A DNA stretch of 46,304 nucleotides from Mesorhizobium sp. (GTDB lineage: Bacteria; Pseudomonadota; Alphaproteobacteria; Rhizobiales; Rhizobiaceae), in NCBI GenBank assembly GCA_004020365.1, contig SAQR01000049.1, positions 1 through 46,304 of the forward strand, in the 5' to 3' direction. The notes under the pieces were generated by a model. It was given only the letters and a program-made list of their open reading frames with translations, was not told where the DNA came from and ran no database searches. The position numbers were made by a program, and so were the translations under genes. Position 1 is the stretch's first letter; each line of letters opens with the position of its first letter. Positions 30,986 through 40,503 of the stretch are shown one piece after another.

Positions 30986-32767
30986 ATGAGCAGTGGACAG
31001 AACGAGCGGCGCGAAATGACCGGTGCCGAAATGGTGGTGCAGGCGTTGAAGGACAACGGCGTCAAGCATGTTTTCGGCTATCCGGGCGGCGCGGTTCTCC
31101 CGATCTATGATGAAATCTTCCAACAGGAAGAGGTCGAGCACATCCTCGTCCGTCACGAGCAAGGCGCCGGTCATGCGGCGGAGGGCTATGCGCGCTCGAC
31201 CGGCAAGGCCGGCGTCATGCTGGTGACATCGGGGCCAGGCGCCACCAACGCGGTCACGCCGCTGCAGGATGCGCTGATGGATTCGATCCCGCTGGTCTGC
31301 CTGACCGGTCAGGTGCCGACCTCGCTGATCGGCTCGGATGCGTTCCAGGAGTGCGACACGATCGGCATCACGCGGCCCTGCACCAAGCACAATTGGCTGG
31401 TGAAGGATGTCAGCGAGCTCGCGGCGATCATCCATGAGGCCTTTCACGTCGCGACGACAGGACGCCCCGGACCGGTCGTCGTCGATATCCCGAAGGACGT
31501 GCAGTTCGCCAAGGGCACCTATGTGCCGCCGCAGACGGCGCCGCGCACGAGCTATCAGCCTAAGGTCCAGGGCGACCTGGACAAGATCAAGGCGGCGGTC
31601 GAGCTGATGGCCAACGCCAAAAGGCCGATCCTCTATACCGGCGGCGGTGTCATCAATTCCGGCCCGGAAGCCAGTCATTTGCTGCGCGAACTGGTCGACC
31701 TGACCGGCTTTCCGATCACCTCGACGCTGATGGGGCTTGGCGCCTATCCGGCATCGGGCAAGAACTGGATGGGCATGCTCGGCATGCACGGCACCTATGA
31801 AGCCAACATGGCGATGCATGATTGCGACGTCATGGTCTGCATTGGCGCGCGCTTCGACGACCGCATCACCGGCCGGCTCACCGCGTTCTCGCCGAATTCG
31901 AAAAAAATCCATATCGACATCGATCCGTCGTCGATCAACAAGAACGTCCACACCGATGTGCCCATTATTGGCGATGTCGGCCGGGTGCTGGAGGATCTGG
32001 TGCGGCTGTGGCGGGCGACCGCCAGGGTCGACAAGAAGGCGTTGCACCCATGGTGGGAGCAGATCGCGAAATGGCGCGCTCGGGATTCGCTTGCCTACAA
32101 GATGAACCACGATGTGATCATGCCGCAATATGCCGTCCAGCGGCTCTATGCGCTGACCAAGGACATGGACACCTACATCACCACCGAGGTCGGCCAGCAC
32201 CAGATGTGGGCGGCGCAGCACTATCATTTCGAGAAGCCGAACCGCTGGATGACCTCCGGCGGGCTCGGCACGATGGGCTACGGCCTGCCGGCGGCGCTCG
32301 GCGTGCAGATTGCGCACCCGGATGCGCTGGTCATCGACATTGCCGGCGACGCCTCGGTGCAGATGACGATGCAGGAGATGAGCGCCGCGGTGCAGCACGA
32401 GGCGCCGATCAAGATCTTCATCCTCAACAATCAGTACATGGGCATGGTGCGGCAGTGGCAGCAGCTTCTGCACGGCAACCGGCTGTCGCATTCCTACACC
32501 GAGGCGATGCCGGACTTCGTCAAGCTTGCCGAAGCCTATGGCGGCCATGGCATCCGCTGCGAGAAGCCGGACGAGTTGGACGACGCCATCAGGGAGATGA
32601 TCTCGGTGAAGAAGCCAGTGATCTTCGACTGCCGGGTCGCCACACTTACCAACTGCTTCCCGATGATCCCGTCGGGCAAGGCGCATAACGAGATGCTGCT
32701 GCCGGACGAGGCAACCGACGAGGCGGTGGCTAACGCCATCGACGCCAAGGGCAGGGAACTGGTGTAA
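30986..32767 (+). CDS. ilvB: Acetolactate synthase, large (catalytic) subunit
   Basis: A 593-residue TPP enzyme. The N-terminal domain has the catalytic Glu in VRHEQGAGHAAEGYARSTGK and FGYPGGAVLPIYDEIF; the FAD-binding middle domain follows; the C-terminal domain has the TPP/Mg motif IAGDASVQMTMQEMSAAVQ ending at LNNQYMGMVRQWQQ. It condenses pyruvate to acetolactate, or pyruvate with 2-ketobutyrate, at the entry of Val, Leu and Ile synthesis. The ATG at 30986 is chosen by family alignment; its ribosome site is weak. A leader peptide and attenuator precede it, and ilvN follows after 90 bp. ilvI is an equivalent name in rhizobia. Confidence 0.96.
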   Translation: MSSGQNERREMTGAEMVVQALKDNGVKHVFGYPGGAVLPIYDEIFQQEEVEHILVRHEQGAGHAAEGYARSTGKAGVMLVTSGPGATNAVTPLQDALMDSIPLVCLTGQVPTSLIGSDAFQECDTIGITRPCTKHNWLVKDVSELAAIIHEAFHVATTGRPGPVVVDIPKDVQFAKGTYVPPQTAPRTSYQPKVQGDLDKIKAAVELMANAKRPILYTGGGVINSGPEASHLLRELVDLTGFPITSTLMGLGAYPASGKNWMGMLGMHGTYEANMAMHDCDVMVCIGARFDDRITGRLTAFSPNSKKIHIDIDPSSINKNVHTDVPIIGDVGRVLEDLVRLWRATARVDKKALHPWWEQIAKWRARDSLAYKMNHDVIMPQYAVQRLYALTKDMDTYITTEVGQHQMWAAQHYHFEKPNRWMTSGGLGTMGYGLPAALGVQIAHPDALVIDIAGDASVQMTMQEMSAAVQHEAPIKIFILNNQYMGMVRQWQQLLHGNRLSHSYTEAMPDFVKLAEAYGGHGIRCEKPDELDDAIREMISVKKPVIFDCRVATLTNCFPMIPSGKAHNEMLLPDEATDEAVANAIDAKGRELV

Positions 32768-32857
32768 CGCCTAACGCTCAAGCCGAGGCAGGGCTGTCGG
32801 AAGAAGCCGTGTGAAAATAGAAAAACAGTTCAAAAGTTTGAAATCGAGATTCATGTC

Positions 32858-33430
32858 ATGAACGCACAGCTTCAACCGACCGGCTCGGCCTACTTCATCG
32901 CCAAGGAAACTGAAAAGCCGGAGACTCACACGCTGTCCGTGCTGGTCGACAATGAGCCGGGCGTGCTTGCCCGGGTCATCGGCCTGTTTTCCGGACGCGG
33001 CTACAATATCGAGAGCCTGACCGTGTCCGAAACCGAGCACGAGAAGCATCTGTCGCGCATCACCATCGTGACGCGCGGCACGCCGCATGTGCTGGAGCAG
33101 ATTAAGCACCAGCTCGAGCGCATCGTGCCGGTGCACCGTGTCGTCGATCTCACCGTGCGCTCGCACGAGCTCGGCCAGGAACGGCCGCTGGAGCGGGAAC
33201 TCGCGCTGGTGAAAGTGGCCGGCACCGGCGAGGACCGCGTCGAGGCGCTGAGGCTGGCCGATGCCTTCCGCGCCAGCGTCATCGACGCCAACACCGAGCA
33301 TTTCATCTTCGAGATCACCGGCAAGGGCTCCAAGATCGATCAGTTCATCGCCATCATGAAACCGCTCGGCCTGGTCGAGATCTGCCGGACCGGCGTGGCG
33401 GCGATGAATCGCGGCCCGCAAGGGATGTAA
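32858..33430 (+). CDS. ilvN: Acetolactate synthase, small (regulatory) subunit
   Basis: A 190-residue protein with an N-terminal ACT domain (THTLSVLVDNEPGVLARVIG, LFSGRGYNIESLTVSETEHE) and the IlvH-type C-terminal domain (ERELALVKVAGTGEDRVEAL, FEITGKGSKIDQFIAIMKPL). It binds valine and confers feedback inhibition on IlvB. Length is slightly above the E. coli IlvH length of about 163 because of an N-terminal extension of some 20 residues. Same operon as ilvB; the LysE exporter follows after 43 bp. The symbol ilvH is also used. Confidence 0.95.
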   Translation: MNAQLQPTGSAYFIAKETEKPETHTLSVLVDNEPGVLARVIGLFSGRGYNIESLTVSETEHEKHLSRITIVTRGTPHVLEQIKHQLERIVPVHRVVDLTVRSHELGQERPLERELALVKVAGTGEDRVEALRLADAFRASVIDANTEHFIFEITGKGSKIDQFIAIMKPLGLVEICRTGVAAMNRGPQGM

Positions 33431-33473
33431 TCGGGGTCGTGCCGGAACGTATTGAGTCGACTGGAAGCAAGCC

Positions 33474-34070
33474 ATGACCTTCGACGCATTCCTTGCCCTG
33501 CTGGTCTACGCCTCGGTGACTTCGATCACGCCGGGTCCGAACAATTTCATGCTTCTGGCTTCCGGGGTGAATTTTGGTTTTGCCAAAACCATTCCGCACA
33601 TGCTGGGCATCAGCATCGGCTTCCTCGTGCTGTTGCTTGCCGTCGGCTTCGGTCTTGGCGCGGTGCTGACCGCATTTCCGGTTCTGCACACCGCATTGAA
33701 GATCGCCGGCGGCGTCTATCTGCTCTATCTCGCCTGGAAGATCGCCATGTCGCGTTCGCTCAGCAGCAAGGGCGAGACCAAGGCGCGACCGATGCGCTTC
33801 GTCGATGCGGCAGCGTTCCAGTGGGTCAATCCCAAGGCGTGGGTGATGGCGATCACCGCCATGGCCGTCTATGCCAATCCGGAGCATCCGTTTCTGACGG
33901 TGGCGCTGGTTTCGATAGCCTTCACCGTCGTCAACCTGCCGAGCGTTTCGGTGTGGGCAGGTTTCGGCACGGCGCTGCGCGGTTTTCTGTCTGATCCGGT
34001 GCGGCTGAAATGGTTCAACATCGCCATGGGCGTGCTGCTGGCAGCGACGCTGTGGCCGATGCTGCGGTAA
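33474..34070 (+). CDS. LysE/RhtB family amino-acid exporter
   Basis: A 198-residue inner-membrane protein with about six hydrophobic segments. The N-terminal signature SITPGPNNFMLLASGVNFGF and the GGVYLLYLAWKIAMS segment are typical of LysE/RhtB translocators, as is QWVNPKAWVMAITAMAVY. It exports amino acids by proton antiport. GGAAG precedes the ATG at 33474. It lies 43 bp after ilvN in the same direction, so a role in relieving excess branched-chain amino acids is an attractive guess, without direct proof. Confidence 0.9.
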   Translation: MTFDAFLALLVYASVTSITPGPNNFMLLASGVNFGFAKTIPHMLGISIGFLVLLLAVGFGLGAVLTAFPVLHTALKIAGGVYLLYLAWKIAMSRSLSSKGETKARPMRFVDAAAFQWVNPKAWVMAITAMAVYANPEHPFLTVALVSIAFTVVNLPSVSVWAGFGTALRGFLSDPVRLKWFNIAMGVLLAATLWPMLR

Positions 34071-34237
34071 CTGTCGCTTTATTGTGCGCTGTACATTAAA
34101 TCTTCGTAATGCCGGGTTTTGACCCTTTATCGCCTTCTGCGCCCTCTATCTATTTGGTGAAACCGCGGCACGAGGCTGCGAGTTATACCAAGCTGTGACC
34201 ACCGAACCACGGCGTGTCGGATGGAAGGTCTTTGACG

Positions 34238-35470
34238 ATGCGTGGAAAGATCGTGCTGGCGATGCTGGCGGTCACCTGCCTTGTCGCGGCTGGACTCTAT
34301 CTTTCCCCCGCGGCAACGGACAAGGTCCGGCAGATGCTGTCAGCAGGTCAGGCGGCGCCTGACAAACCGGCGGCCGCCGCAAATGCCGCACGTGCTACCG
34401 CCATTGTTGCCGCCACCGCTTCCACGGCCGACTTCCCGATCCGGCGCTACGCCATCGGCTTTGTATCCTCCCCGGCCGTGGTCAGCGTGAATGCGCGGAT
34501 CTCGAGCCAGATCACATCGATCGCCGTCAAGGACGGGCAGATGGTGAGGGCCGGCGACCTTCTGTTCTCGCTGGACGATCGCGCGCTGAAGGCGCAATTG
34601 GCCCGTGACCAGGCGACGCTCGCCAAGGACCAGGCGCTGCTCGCCAGTGCGACGGCCGATCTTGAGCGGGCCAAGGCCCTTGTCGCCAGGCAGGCCGGCA
34701 CGCAGCAAGCCTATGACCAGGCGATCGCCGCGCAAAAATCCGCGGCGGCCACGGTCGATGCCGACAGGGCGACGATCGACGCGGACGAGGTCCAGCTCAG
34801 CTATGCCACGATCACGGCGCCGATTTCCGGCAGGCTGGGTGCGGTCAGCGTCGCGATCGGCGATCTCGTCACCACCAACAGCGGCAGCAGCACGTCGCCC
34901 CCGCTGGTGACCATCACCCAGATGGACCCGCTGCGGGTGAACTTCAATCTACCGGAAAGCGATCTTGCCCTTTTGCACAAGGCGCTGGCGGCGCCAAGGC
35001 AAGGCGCAGTCACGCTGACCAGGGACGGCGACCCGACACCGATCGGCAAGGGGATCCTCGATTTCGTCGATTCCAGCGTCGATACCGCCTCCGGCACGAT
35101 CGCAACGCGGGCCAGCGTGCCCAACCCCGATCTTTCGCTGTGGCCGGGCCAATATGTCAATGTCGTGCTCGATGCCGGCGTCATGCCGCAAATGACCTCG
35201 GTTCCCACGGTTGCGGTGCAGCCTAGCCAGAAGGGGCCGTTCGTCTATGTGATCAAGCCCGACAACACGGTGGAGGTGCGGCCCGTGCAGGTCGCACTGA
35301 CCGAAGGCGACAACAGCGCCATCGGCGAGGGGCTTAAAAGCGGCGAACGTGTCGTCGTCGAGGGCCAGGCAAAGCTGAAGGACGGCGCGCCGGTCCGCGA
35401 AGGCGAGGGCGGTGATCAGGCGTCTCCCAGGGTTGCCGAGGCTGGCAAGGCGGGCGGGACGCGGCCATGA
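34238..35470 (+). CDS. RND efflux pump periplasmic adaptor (membrane fusion protein)
   Basis: A 410-residue HlyD/MFP protein. One N-terminal membrane anchor (IVLAMLAVTCLVAAGLYLSP) precedes the barrel-sandwich (lipoyl-like) half VNARISSQITSIAVKDGQMV, a coiled-coil hairpin of about 100 Ala-rich residues, the second lipoyl half ATITAPISGRLGAVSVAIGD, and beta-barrel and membrane-proximal domains. It links the RND permease to an outer-membrane channel. GGAAGG precedes the ATG at 34238; a GTG at 34214 is the alternative. Its stop overlaps the permease start (ATGA). No outer-membrane factor gene is adjacent, so a shared TolC is likely. Confidence 0.93.
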   Translation: MRGKIVLAMLAVTCLVAAGLYLSPAATDKVRQMLSAGQAAPDKPAAAANAARATAIVAATASTADFPIRRYAIGFVSSPAVVSVNARISSQITSIAVKDGQMVRAGDLLFSLDDRALKAQLARDQATLAKDQALLASATADLERAKALVARQAGTQQAYDQAIAAQKSAAATVDADRATIDADEVQLSYATITAPISGRLGAVSVAIGDLVTTNSGSSTSPPLVTITQMDPLRVNFNLPESDLALLHKALAAPRQGAVTLTRDGDPTPIGKGILDFVDSSVDTASGTIATRASVPNPDLSLWPGQYVNVVLDAGVMPQMTSVPTVAVQPSQKGPFVYVIKPDNTVEVRPVQVALTEGDNSAIGEGLKSGERVVVEGQAKLKDGAPVREGEGGDQASPRVAEAGKAGGTRP

Positions 35471-38400
35471 TCTCCGAATTCTGCATCCGCAGGCCTGTCG
35501 CCACCCTGCTCATGTCGTTTGCGCTCGTGCTGGGCGGGCTGTTCGCTTACAAGTTCCTGCCGGTGGCCGCTCTGCCGAGCGCCGAGTTTCCGGTGGTCAA
35601 CGTCTCGGCCTCGCTGCCCGGCGCCTCGCCGGAAACCATGGCGACCTCGGTGGCAACGCCGCTGATCAAGCAGTTCACCACCATCGCCGGCATCGATTCG
35701 ATCTCGACCACCAACTCGCTCGGCTCGACGTCGATCGCCATCCAGTTCGTGCTCAATCGCGATATCGATGCGGCCGCCGCCGACGTGCAGGCGGCGATTG
35801 CGCGAACGCAGCGGCAATTGCCGTCCGAGATGACCAGCCCGCCGAGCTACCGCAAGGTCAATCCGGCCGATGCGCCGATCCTGCTGATGTCGCTGGTCAG
35901 CGACACGGTTCCGCTGACCGATCTCGATGCCTTTGCCGAGAATGTGATCTCGCCGTCGCTGTCGACGATCGAAGGCGTCGCGCAGGTCTCGATCTTCGGC
36001 CAGCAGAAATACGCGGTGCGCGTCCAGATCGATCCGACGGCGCTCGCCGCACGCGGTATTTCGATCGACCAGCTGCAGACGGCGATCGCCTCGGCCAACA
36101 GCAACACGCCGCTCGGCGTGCTGCAGAACGACAAGCAGCAGCTGACGATCACCGCCAATACGCAACTGAACAACGCGGCGGGATTTTCCAACATCATCAT
36201 TGCCACCAGGAACGGCCGTCCGGTGCGGCTCGGCGAGGTGACCCGCGTCATCGATTCGGTCGAGACCACGACGACGGCAAGCTGGTACGACGGCACCCGC
36301 GCGATCATCATGGCGGTGCAGCGTCAGCCCGATGCCAACACCGTCGACGTCGTCGACCGCGTCAAGGCAATGCTGCCGTCCTTCCAGGTTCAGATGCCGG
36401 CGGCGGCCAGCATCCGGTTGCTCAACGACCGCTCGACTTCGATCCGCGAGGCGGTCGACGACGTGCAGTTCACATTGCTGCTCACCATCGCGCTGGTGGT
36501 GATGGTGATCTTCCTGTTCCTGCGCCGGGTAACGGCGACGATCATCCCGGCGGTGGCGGTGCCGATCTCGCTGATCGCCACGCTCGGCGCCATGTTCCTG
36601 TTCGGTTTTTCCATCGACAATATCTCGCTGATGGGTCTGACACTGGCGGTCGGCCTTGTCGTCGATGATGCGATCGTCATGCTGGAGAACATTTTTCGCC
36701 ACATGGAGGAGGAGGGGCTCTCGGCCCTCGAAGCGGCGCTCAAGGGCAGCCGCGAAATCGGCTTCACCATCATTTCAATCTCGATCTCGCTGGTCGCTGT
36801 GTTCATCCCTGTGCTTTTGATGGGCGGAGTGATCGGGCGCATCTTCAACGAATTCGCGGTGGTGGTGACGGTCGCCATCCTAGCCTCGATGTTCGTGTCG
36901 CTGACGCTGACGCCGATGCTGTGCTCGCGCCTTTTGTCGGTGTCGAAGACCGAGCGCGAAGCAGCGCAGGGCGAAGGTCACAGGCATAATTTCTTCATGC
37001 GAGGTTATGACTGGCTGCTGACCTTTTGCCTGCGGCACAGTTTCCTGGTTTTTCTCGTCTTCGTTGGGACGGCCGCACTGTCGGCCTGGCTGATCCAGAC
37101 CTCGCCGAAGGGCTTCTTTCCGCAGGAGGATATCGGTCAGATTTCGGTGACGACCACGGCGCGCCAGGACATCTCGTTCGACGCCATGGTGAAGCTGCAG
37201 GGGCAAGTGGCTGATGTCTTTACCCATTCACCCTATGTCTCGCATGTCGGATGGTCGGTGGGCAGCGGAGACAACGCACTCAACCAGGGCCGGCTCTATG
37301 TGCAATTGAAGGACAAGGACCAGCGTCCCGATATCGACAAGGTGCTCTCGAATTTGCGGCGGCAGCTGGCCAATGTCCCCGGCATCGAAACCTTCATGCA
37401 GCCGGTGCAGAACCTGCGGCTCGGCGCGCGCGCTTCGGCCAGCGCCTATCAACTCGTCGTGCAGGGCCTCGACATCGGCGCGGCGGACGTTTGGGCGCAG
37501 AAGCTCACCGATGCGATGGCCGCCGACCGCAGCGCCTTCACCGACGTCACCAATGACTTGCAGAACAACGCCCTGCAGGCGTCGCTGGTGGTCGACCGCG
37601 ACAAGGCGGCGACGCTCGGCGTTGATACCGATACGTTGCGCTCCAGCCTCTATGGCGGTTTTGGCACAGAGCAGGTCTCGACCATCTTCGGTTCGGCCGA
37701 CAGCTATGAGGTGATCATGGAGCTCGACCCGAGGATCGAGTGGTCGCCAGAAAGGATGCTGGCGATCAAGATGAGGACGGCCAGCGGCAGCCTGGTGCCG
37801 CTCGGTGCCTTTGCCCGCGTCGATCGGACCGCCGGCGCCTTGACCGTCAATCAGCTCGGCCAGCTTCCGGCAGTGACCATCTCCTACAACCTGCCGCAGG
37901 GCGTCGCGCTCGGCGACAGCGTGAGCCGCATCGAGGCGCTGAAGGAAAAGATCGGCATGCCGGCGACGATCTCGACCACCTTTTCGGGCACGGCGAAAAT
38001 CTTCCAGGATTCGCTTGTCAACCAGGGCCTGCTGATCGCCGGCGCGATCCTCACCATCTATATCGTCCTCGGCATCCTCTACGAGAGTTTTATCCATCCG
38101 CTCACCATCCTGACCGGACTGCCGTCGGCGGTGCTCGGCGCGCTTTTTGCACTGCGGCTTGCGGGAATGGACCTGTCGGTGATCGCGGTCATCGGTATCC
38201 TGATGCTGATCGGCATAGTCAAGAAGAACGGCATCATGATGATCGACGTCGCGCTCGAACTCAGGCGCGAGGGGATGTCGCCGCTCGAGTCCATTCACAA
38301 GGCCTGCCTGATGCGCTTCCGGCCGATCATGATGACGACGCTGGCGGCACTTATGGGCACGATCCCGATCGCGCTCGGCACCGGCGCCAGCGCCGAACTG

Positions 38401-38631
38401 CGCCAGCCGCTCGGCGTGGCGGTCGTCGGCGGCCTCGTCGCTTCGCAAGCGCTGACGCTGTTCGTCACGCCGGTCATCTATGTCTACATGGAGCATTTTT
38501 CAGGCTGGCTTGTCGGGCTGTGGTCGAAGCGCCGGGACGAGCAGATACCGGCCGAAGCCGTCGACCAGCCGTCGCCGTTCGAGGGCGGAGAAGCGTTGCA
38601 GGGCGCGCCGCAGAAGGCGGCAGCCGAATAG
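35467..38631 (+). CDS. RND efflux pump permease (HAE1/MdtBC-like)
   Basis: A 1054-residue inner-membrane proton antiporter, full family length. It starts ISEFCIRRPVATLLMSFALV, has two large periplasmic loops between TM1-2 and TM7-8, and carries the essential Asp pair in TM4 (VGLVVDDAIVMLEN, residues near 400-401). GIVKKNGIMMIDVALE in TM10 supplies a conserved Lys region (the MdtBC-type KKN motif). It exports drugs, detergents or other amphiphiles with the adaptor encoded just upstream (4-nt overlap). The nitrile hydratase genes follow after 65 bp in the same direction. Confidence 0.94.
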   Translation: MISEFCIRRPVATLLMSFALVLGGLFAYKFLPVAALPSAEFPVVNVSASLPGASPETMATSVATPLIKQFTTIAGIDSISTTNSLGSTSIAIQFVLNRDIDAAAADVQAAIARTQRQLPSEMTSPPSYRKVNPADAPILLMSLVSDTVPLTDLDAFAENVISPSLSTIEGVAQVSIFGQQKYAVRVQIDPTALAARGISIDQLQTAIASANSNTPLGVLQNDKQQLTITANTQLNNAAGFSNIIIATRNGRPVRLGEVTRVIDSVETTTTASWYDGTRAIIMAVQRQPDANTVDVVDRVKAMLPSFQVQMPAAASIRLLNDRSTSIREAVDDVQFTLLLTIALVVMVIFLFLRRVTATIIPAVAVPISLIATLGAMFLFGFSIDNISLMGLTLAVGLVVDDAIVMLENIFRHMEEEGLSALEAALKGSREIGFTIISISISLVAVFIPVLLMGGVIGRIFNEFAVVVTVAILASMFVSLTLTPMLCSRLLSVSKTEREAAQGEGHRHNFFMRGYDWLLTFCLRHSFLVFLVFVGTAALSAWLIQTSPKGFFPQEDIGQISVTTTARQDISFDAMVKLQGQVADVFTHSPYVSHVGWSVGSGDNALNQGRLYVQLKDKDQRPDIDKVLSNLRRQLANVPGIETFMQPVQNLRLGARASASAYQLVVQGLDIGAADVWAQKLTDAMAADRSAFTDVTNDLQNNALQASLVVDRDKAATLGVDTDTLRSSLYGGFGTEQVSTIFGSADSYEVIMELDPRIEWSPERMLAIKMRTASGSLVPLGAFARVDRTAGALTVNQLGQLPAVTISYNLPQGVALGDSVSRIEALKEKIGMPATISTTFSGTAKIFQDSLVNQGLLIAGAILTIYIVLGILYESFIHPLTILTGLPSAVLGALFALRLAGMDLSVIAVIGILMLIGIVKKNGIMMIDVALELRREGMSPLESIHKACLMRFRPIMMTTLAALMGTIPIALGTGASAELRQPLGVAVVGGLVASQALTLFVTPVIYVYMEHFSGWLVGLWSKRRDEQIPAEAVDQPSPFEGGEALQGAPQKAAAE

Positions 38632-38696
38632 AAGCCGACGGGCTGGCCCAAGCCGCGGCGCTTGCGGTGGAACGCTTGCAGCCGTAATTTGTGGCC

Positions 38697-39308
38697 ATGC
38701 CCCACGACCATGATCACGACCACGACAACGAGCTTGATCCTTTTGCCGCCCGGGTGCGCGCGCTGGAGACGATCCTCACCCAGAAAGGGCTGATCGATCC
38801 GGCCGCGATCGACGTGATCGTCGAAACCTATGAGACAAAGATCGGCCCGCGCAACGGCGCCAGGGTGGTGGCGAAGGCGTGGGTCGAGCCGGACTTCGCC
38901 GTTTTGCTGAAACGCGACGCGACGGCGGCGATCGGCTCTCTCGGCTACACCGGCCGGCAGGGCGAGCACATGCAGGCCGTGTTCAACACGGCGGACACGC
39001 ACAACCTCGTCGTCTGCACGCTGTGTTCCTGCTACCCGTGGTCGGTGCTCGGCCTGCCGCCGGTCTGGTACAAGGCGCCGCCCTATCGTTCGCGTGCGGT
39101 CATCGATCCGCGCGGCGTGCTCGAGGATTTTGGGCTGACGCTGCCAAAGACAACAAAAATCCGGGTGTGGGATTCGACCGCCGAGCTGCGCTACCTGGTC
39201 GTGCCGATGCGGCCGAAGGGCACCGACGGCTGGAACGAGGAGCGGCTGGCGGATCTGGTGACGCGCGACGCGATGATCGGCACCGGACTGGCGCGGGATC
39301 CGACATGA
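38697..39308 (+). CDS. nthA: Nitrile hydratase alpha subunit, cobalt type
   Basis: A 203-residue subunit. The metal-binding motif V-C-T-L-C-S-C places Cys at residues 107, 110 and 112; Thr between the first Cys and Leu marks the cobalt class (iron enzymes have Ser). [20 protein letters not shown] follows as usual. It hydrates nitriles to amides using a low-spin Co(III) centre with oxidised cysteines. The N-terminus is unusual: [13 protein letters not shown], an alternating His/Asp run that could bind metal. ATG at 38697 is chosen over GTG at 38691. Its stop overlaps the beta start. No amidase gene is close. Confidence 0.94.
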   Translation: MPHDHDHDHDNELDPFAARVRALETILTQKGLIDPAAIDVIVETYETKIGPRNGARVVAKAWVEPDFAVLLKRDATAAIGSLGYTGRQGEHMQAVFNTADTHNLVVCTLCSCYPWSVLGLPPVWYKAPPYRSRAVIDPRGVLEDFGLTLPKTTKIRVWDSTAELRYLVVPMRPKGTDGWNEERLADLVTRDAMIGTGLARDPT

Positions 39309-39964
39309 ACGGGCCGCAGGATCTCGGCGGGGAGATGGGGTTCGGGCCGGTCGCGCCCGAAAAGGACGAACCACGTTTCCATGCCGACTGGGAAAGGCGG
39401 GCGCTTGGCGTGACCTTGTGCGCCGGCGCCATGGGCGCCTGGACCATCGACGAGAGCCGGCATGCGCGGGAATCGCTGCATCCCGCCGACTATTATGGCT
39501 CGAGCTATTATGAGATCTGGATCAAGGCGCTCGAAACCTTGCTGAAGCGACATGGTTTTGTCAGCGACCGCGATCTGGCCGCGGGTAAGGCGGTCGACCC
39601 TGCCGCGATGCCAAAGCGGGTGCTGAAGGCCGAAAACGTGCCTGATGTGTTGGCCAAGGGCGGCCCATGCGACCGGCCGATCGCCACGCCGGCGCGGTTC
39701 AAGGCAGGCGATCTGGTGCGCACGAAGAATTTCCATCCGACCGGCCACACAAGGCTGCCACGCTACGCACGCGGCAAGCAGGGAACGATCGAGGCGGTGC
39801 GCGACGGTTTTGTCTTCCCTGACACCAATGCGCATGGGCAAGGCGAAAACCCGCAATGGGTCTATACGGTGGTTTTTGACGGCGCGGAGATCTGGGGCGA
39901 GGGCGCCGACCCGACGCTGACCGTGTCGATCGATGCCTGGGAGAGCTATTTTGAGCCGGCGTGA
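39305..39964 (+). CDS. nthB: Nitrile hydratase beta subunit
   Basis: A 219-residue subunit with the family start [20 protein letters not shown], helical N-terminal half ([20 protein letters not shown]) and the C-terminal SH3-like half [60 protein letters not shown]. It pairs with the alpha subunit at the active-site interface. The ATG overlaps the alpha stop (ATGA at 39305-39308), ensuring matched translation. The accessory gene overlaps its 3' end by 14 nt. Confidence 0.94.
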   Translation: MNGPQDLGGEMGFGPVAPEKDEPRFHADWERRALGVTLCAGAMGAWTIDESRHARESLHPADYYGSSYYEIWIKALETLLKRHGFVSDRDLAAGKAVDPAAMPKRVLKAENVPDVLAKGGPCDRPIATPARFKAGDLVRTKNFHPTGHTRLPRYARGKQGTIEAVRDGFVFPDTNAHGQGENPQWVYTVVFDGAEIWGEGADPTLTVSIDAWESYFEPA

Positions 39965-40361
39965 GGCGAAGTCAGCCACCGCCACGCTGCCGGCCGGCGT
40001 CGAGGCGCCGGTATTCGCCGAGCCGTGGCAGGCGGAAGCCTTCGCCATGACGGTCGCGCTGCACGACAACAGCCTGTTCTCCTGGAGCGAATGGGCGGAT
40101 GCCCTGTCCGCCGAGGTCAAGCAGCCTGGTGCCGCAAGCGATGGCCACGATTATTACGAGCACTGGCTGGCGGCGCTGGAGAATTTGCTGTCGGCGAAAG
40201 GGGTTGCCGGCAAGGGCGAAATCGATGCGCTCGCTGCCGCCTGGGAACGCGCCGCGCATGCAACGCCGCACGGCAAGCCAATCCTGCTCGAGAACGATCC
40301 CGGCCCGACCGGCCAGGTCGTGGCCAGTCCGACCGAAGGTCGTGGCGGCCCGACCGGCTAG
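39951..40361 (+). CDS. Nitrile hydratase accessory protein (activator/chaperone)
   Basis: A 136-residue protein related to the N-terminal half of the beta subunit: PVFAEPWQAEAFAMTVALHD, FSWSEWADALSAEV and YYEHWLAALENLLSAKG. It matches the nitrile hydratase accessory family (P14K/NhlE type), which loads cobalt by subunit swapping with the alpha subunit. No ATG fits well; TTG at 39951 after GGGAGAG is favoured, and an ATG at 39933 is the alternative. It overlaps the beta stop by 14 nt. The operon ends here; no cobalt transporter (NhlF) gene follows. Confidence 0.87.
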   Translation: MSRREAKSATATLPAGVEAPVFAEPWQAEAFAMTVALHDNSLFSWSEWADALSAEVKQPGAASDGHDYYEHWLAALENLLSAKGVAGKGEIDALAAAWERAAHATPHGKPILLENDPGPTGQVVASPTEGRGGPTG

Positions 40362-40503
40362 ACCGTCTCGAACCAAGCTCGTTCTCTTTACGTTCTGATC
40401 TCCGCCTGATAAATTGCATCATTGGAGGCGATGCTGGCCGCCGCCGATGATCATCGGCGGTAGTCGCCTTGTCTTTCCCTCGCGAATCCGGTCTCTCGCG
40501 CTG

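Noticed and set aside
30938-32686. Long minus-strand open frame opposite ilvB
   Set aside because: Translation is Arg/His/Asp-rich with no domain; the ilvB reading is unambiguous.
38697-39308. Iron-type nitrile hydratase
   Set aside because: The metal motif is CTLCSC with Thr, the cobalt-class residue, and a cobalt-type accessory protein follows.
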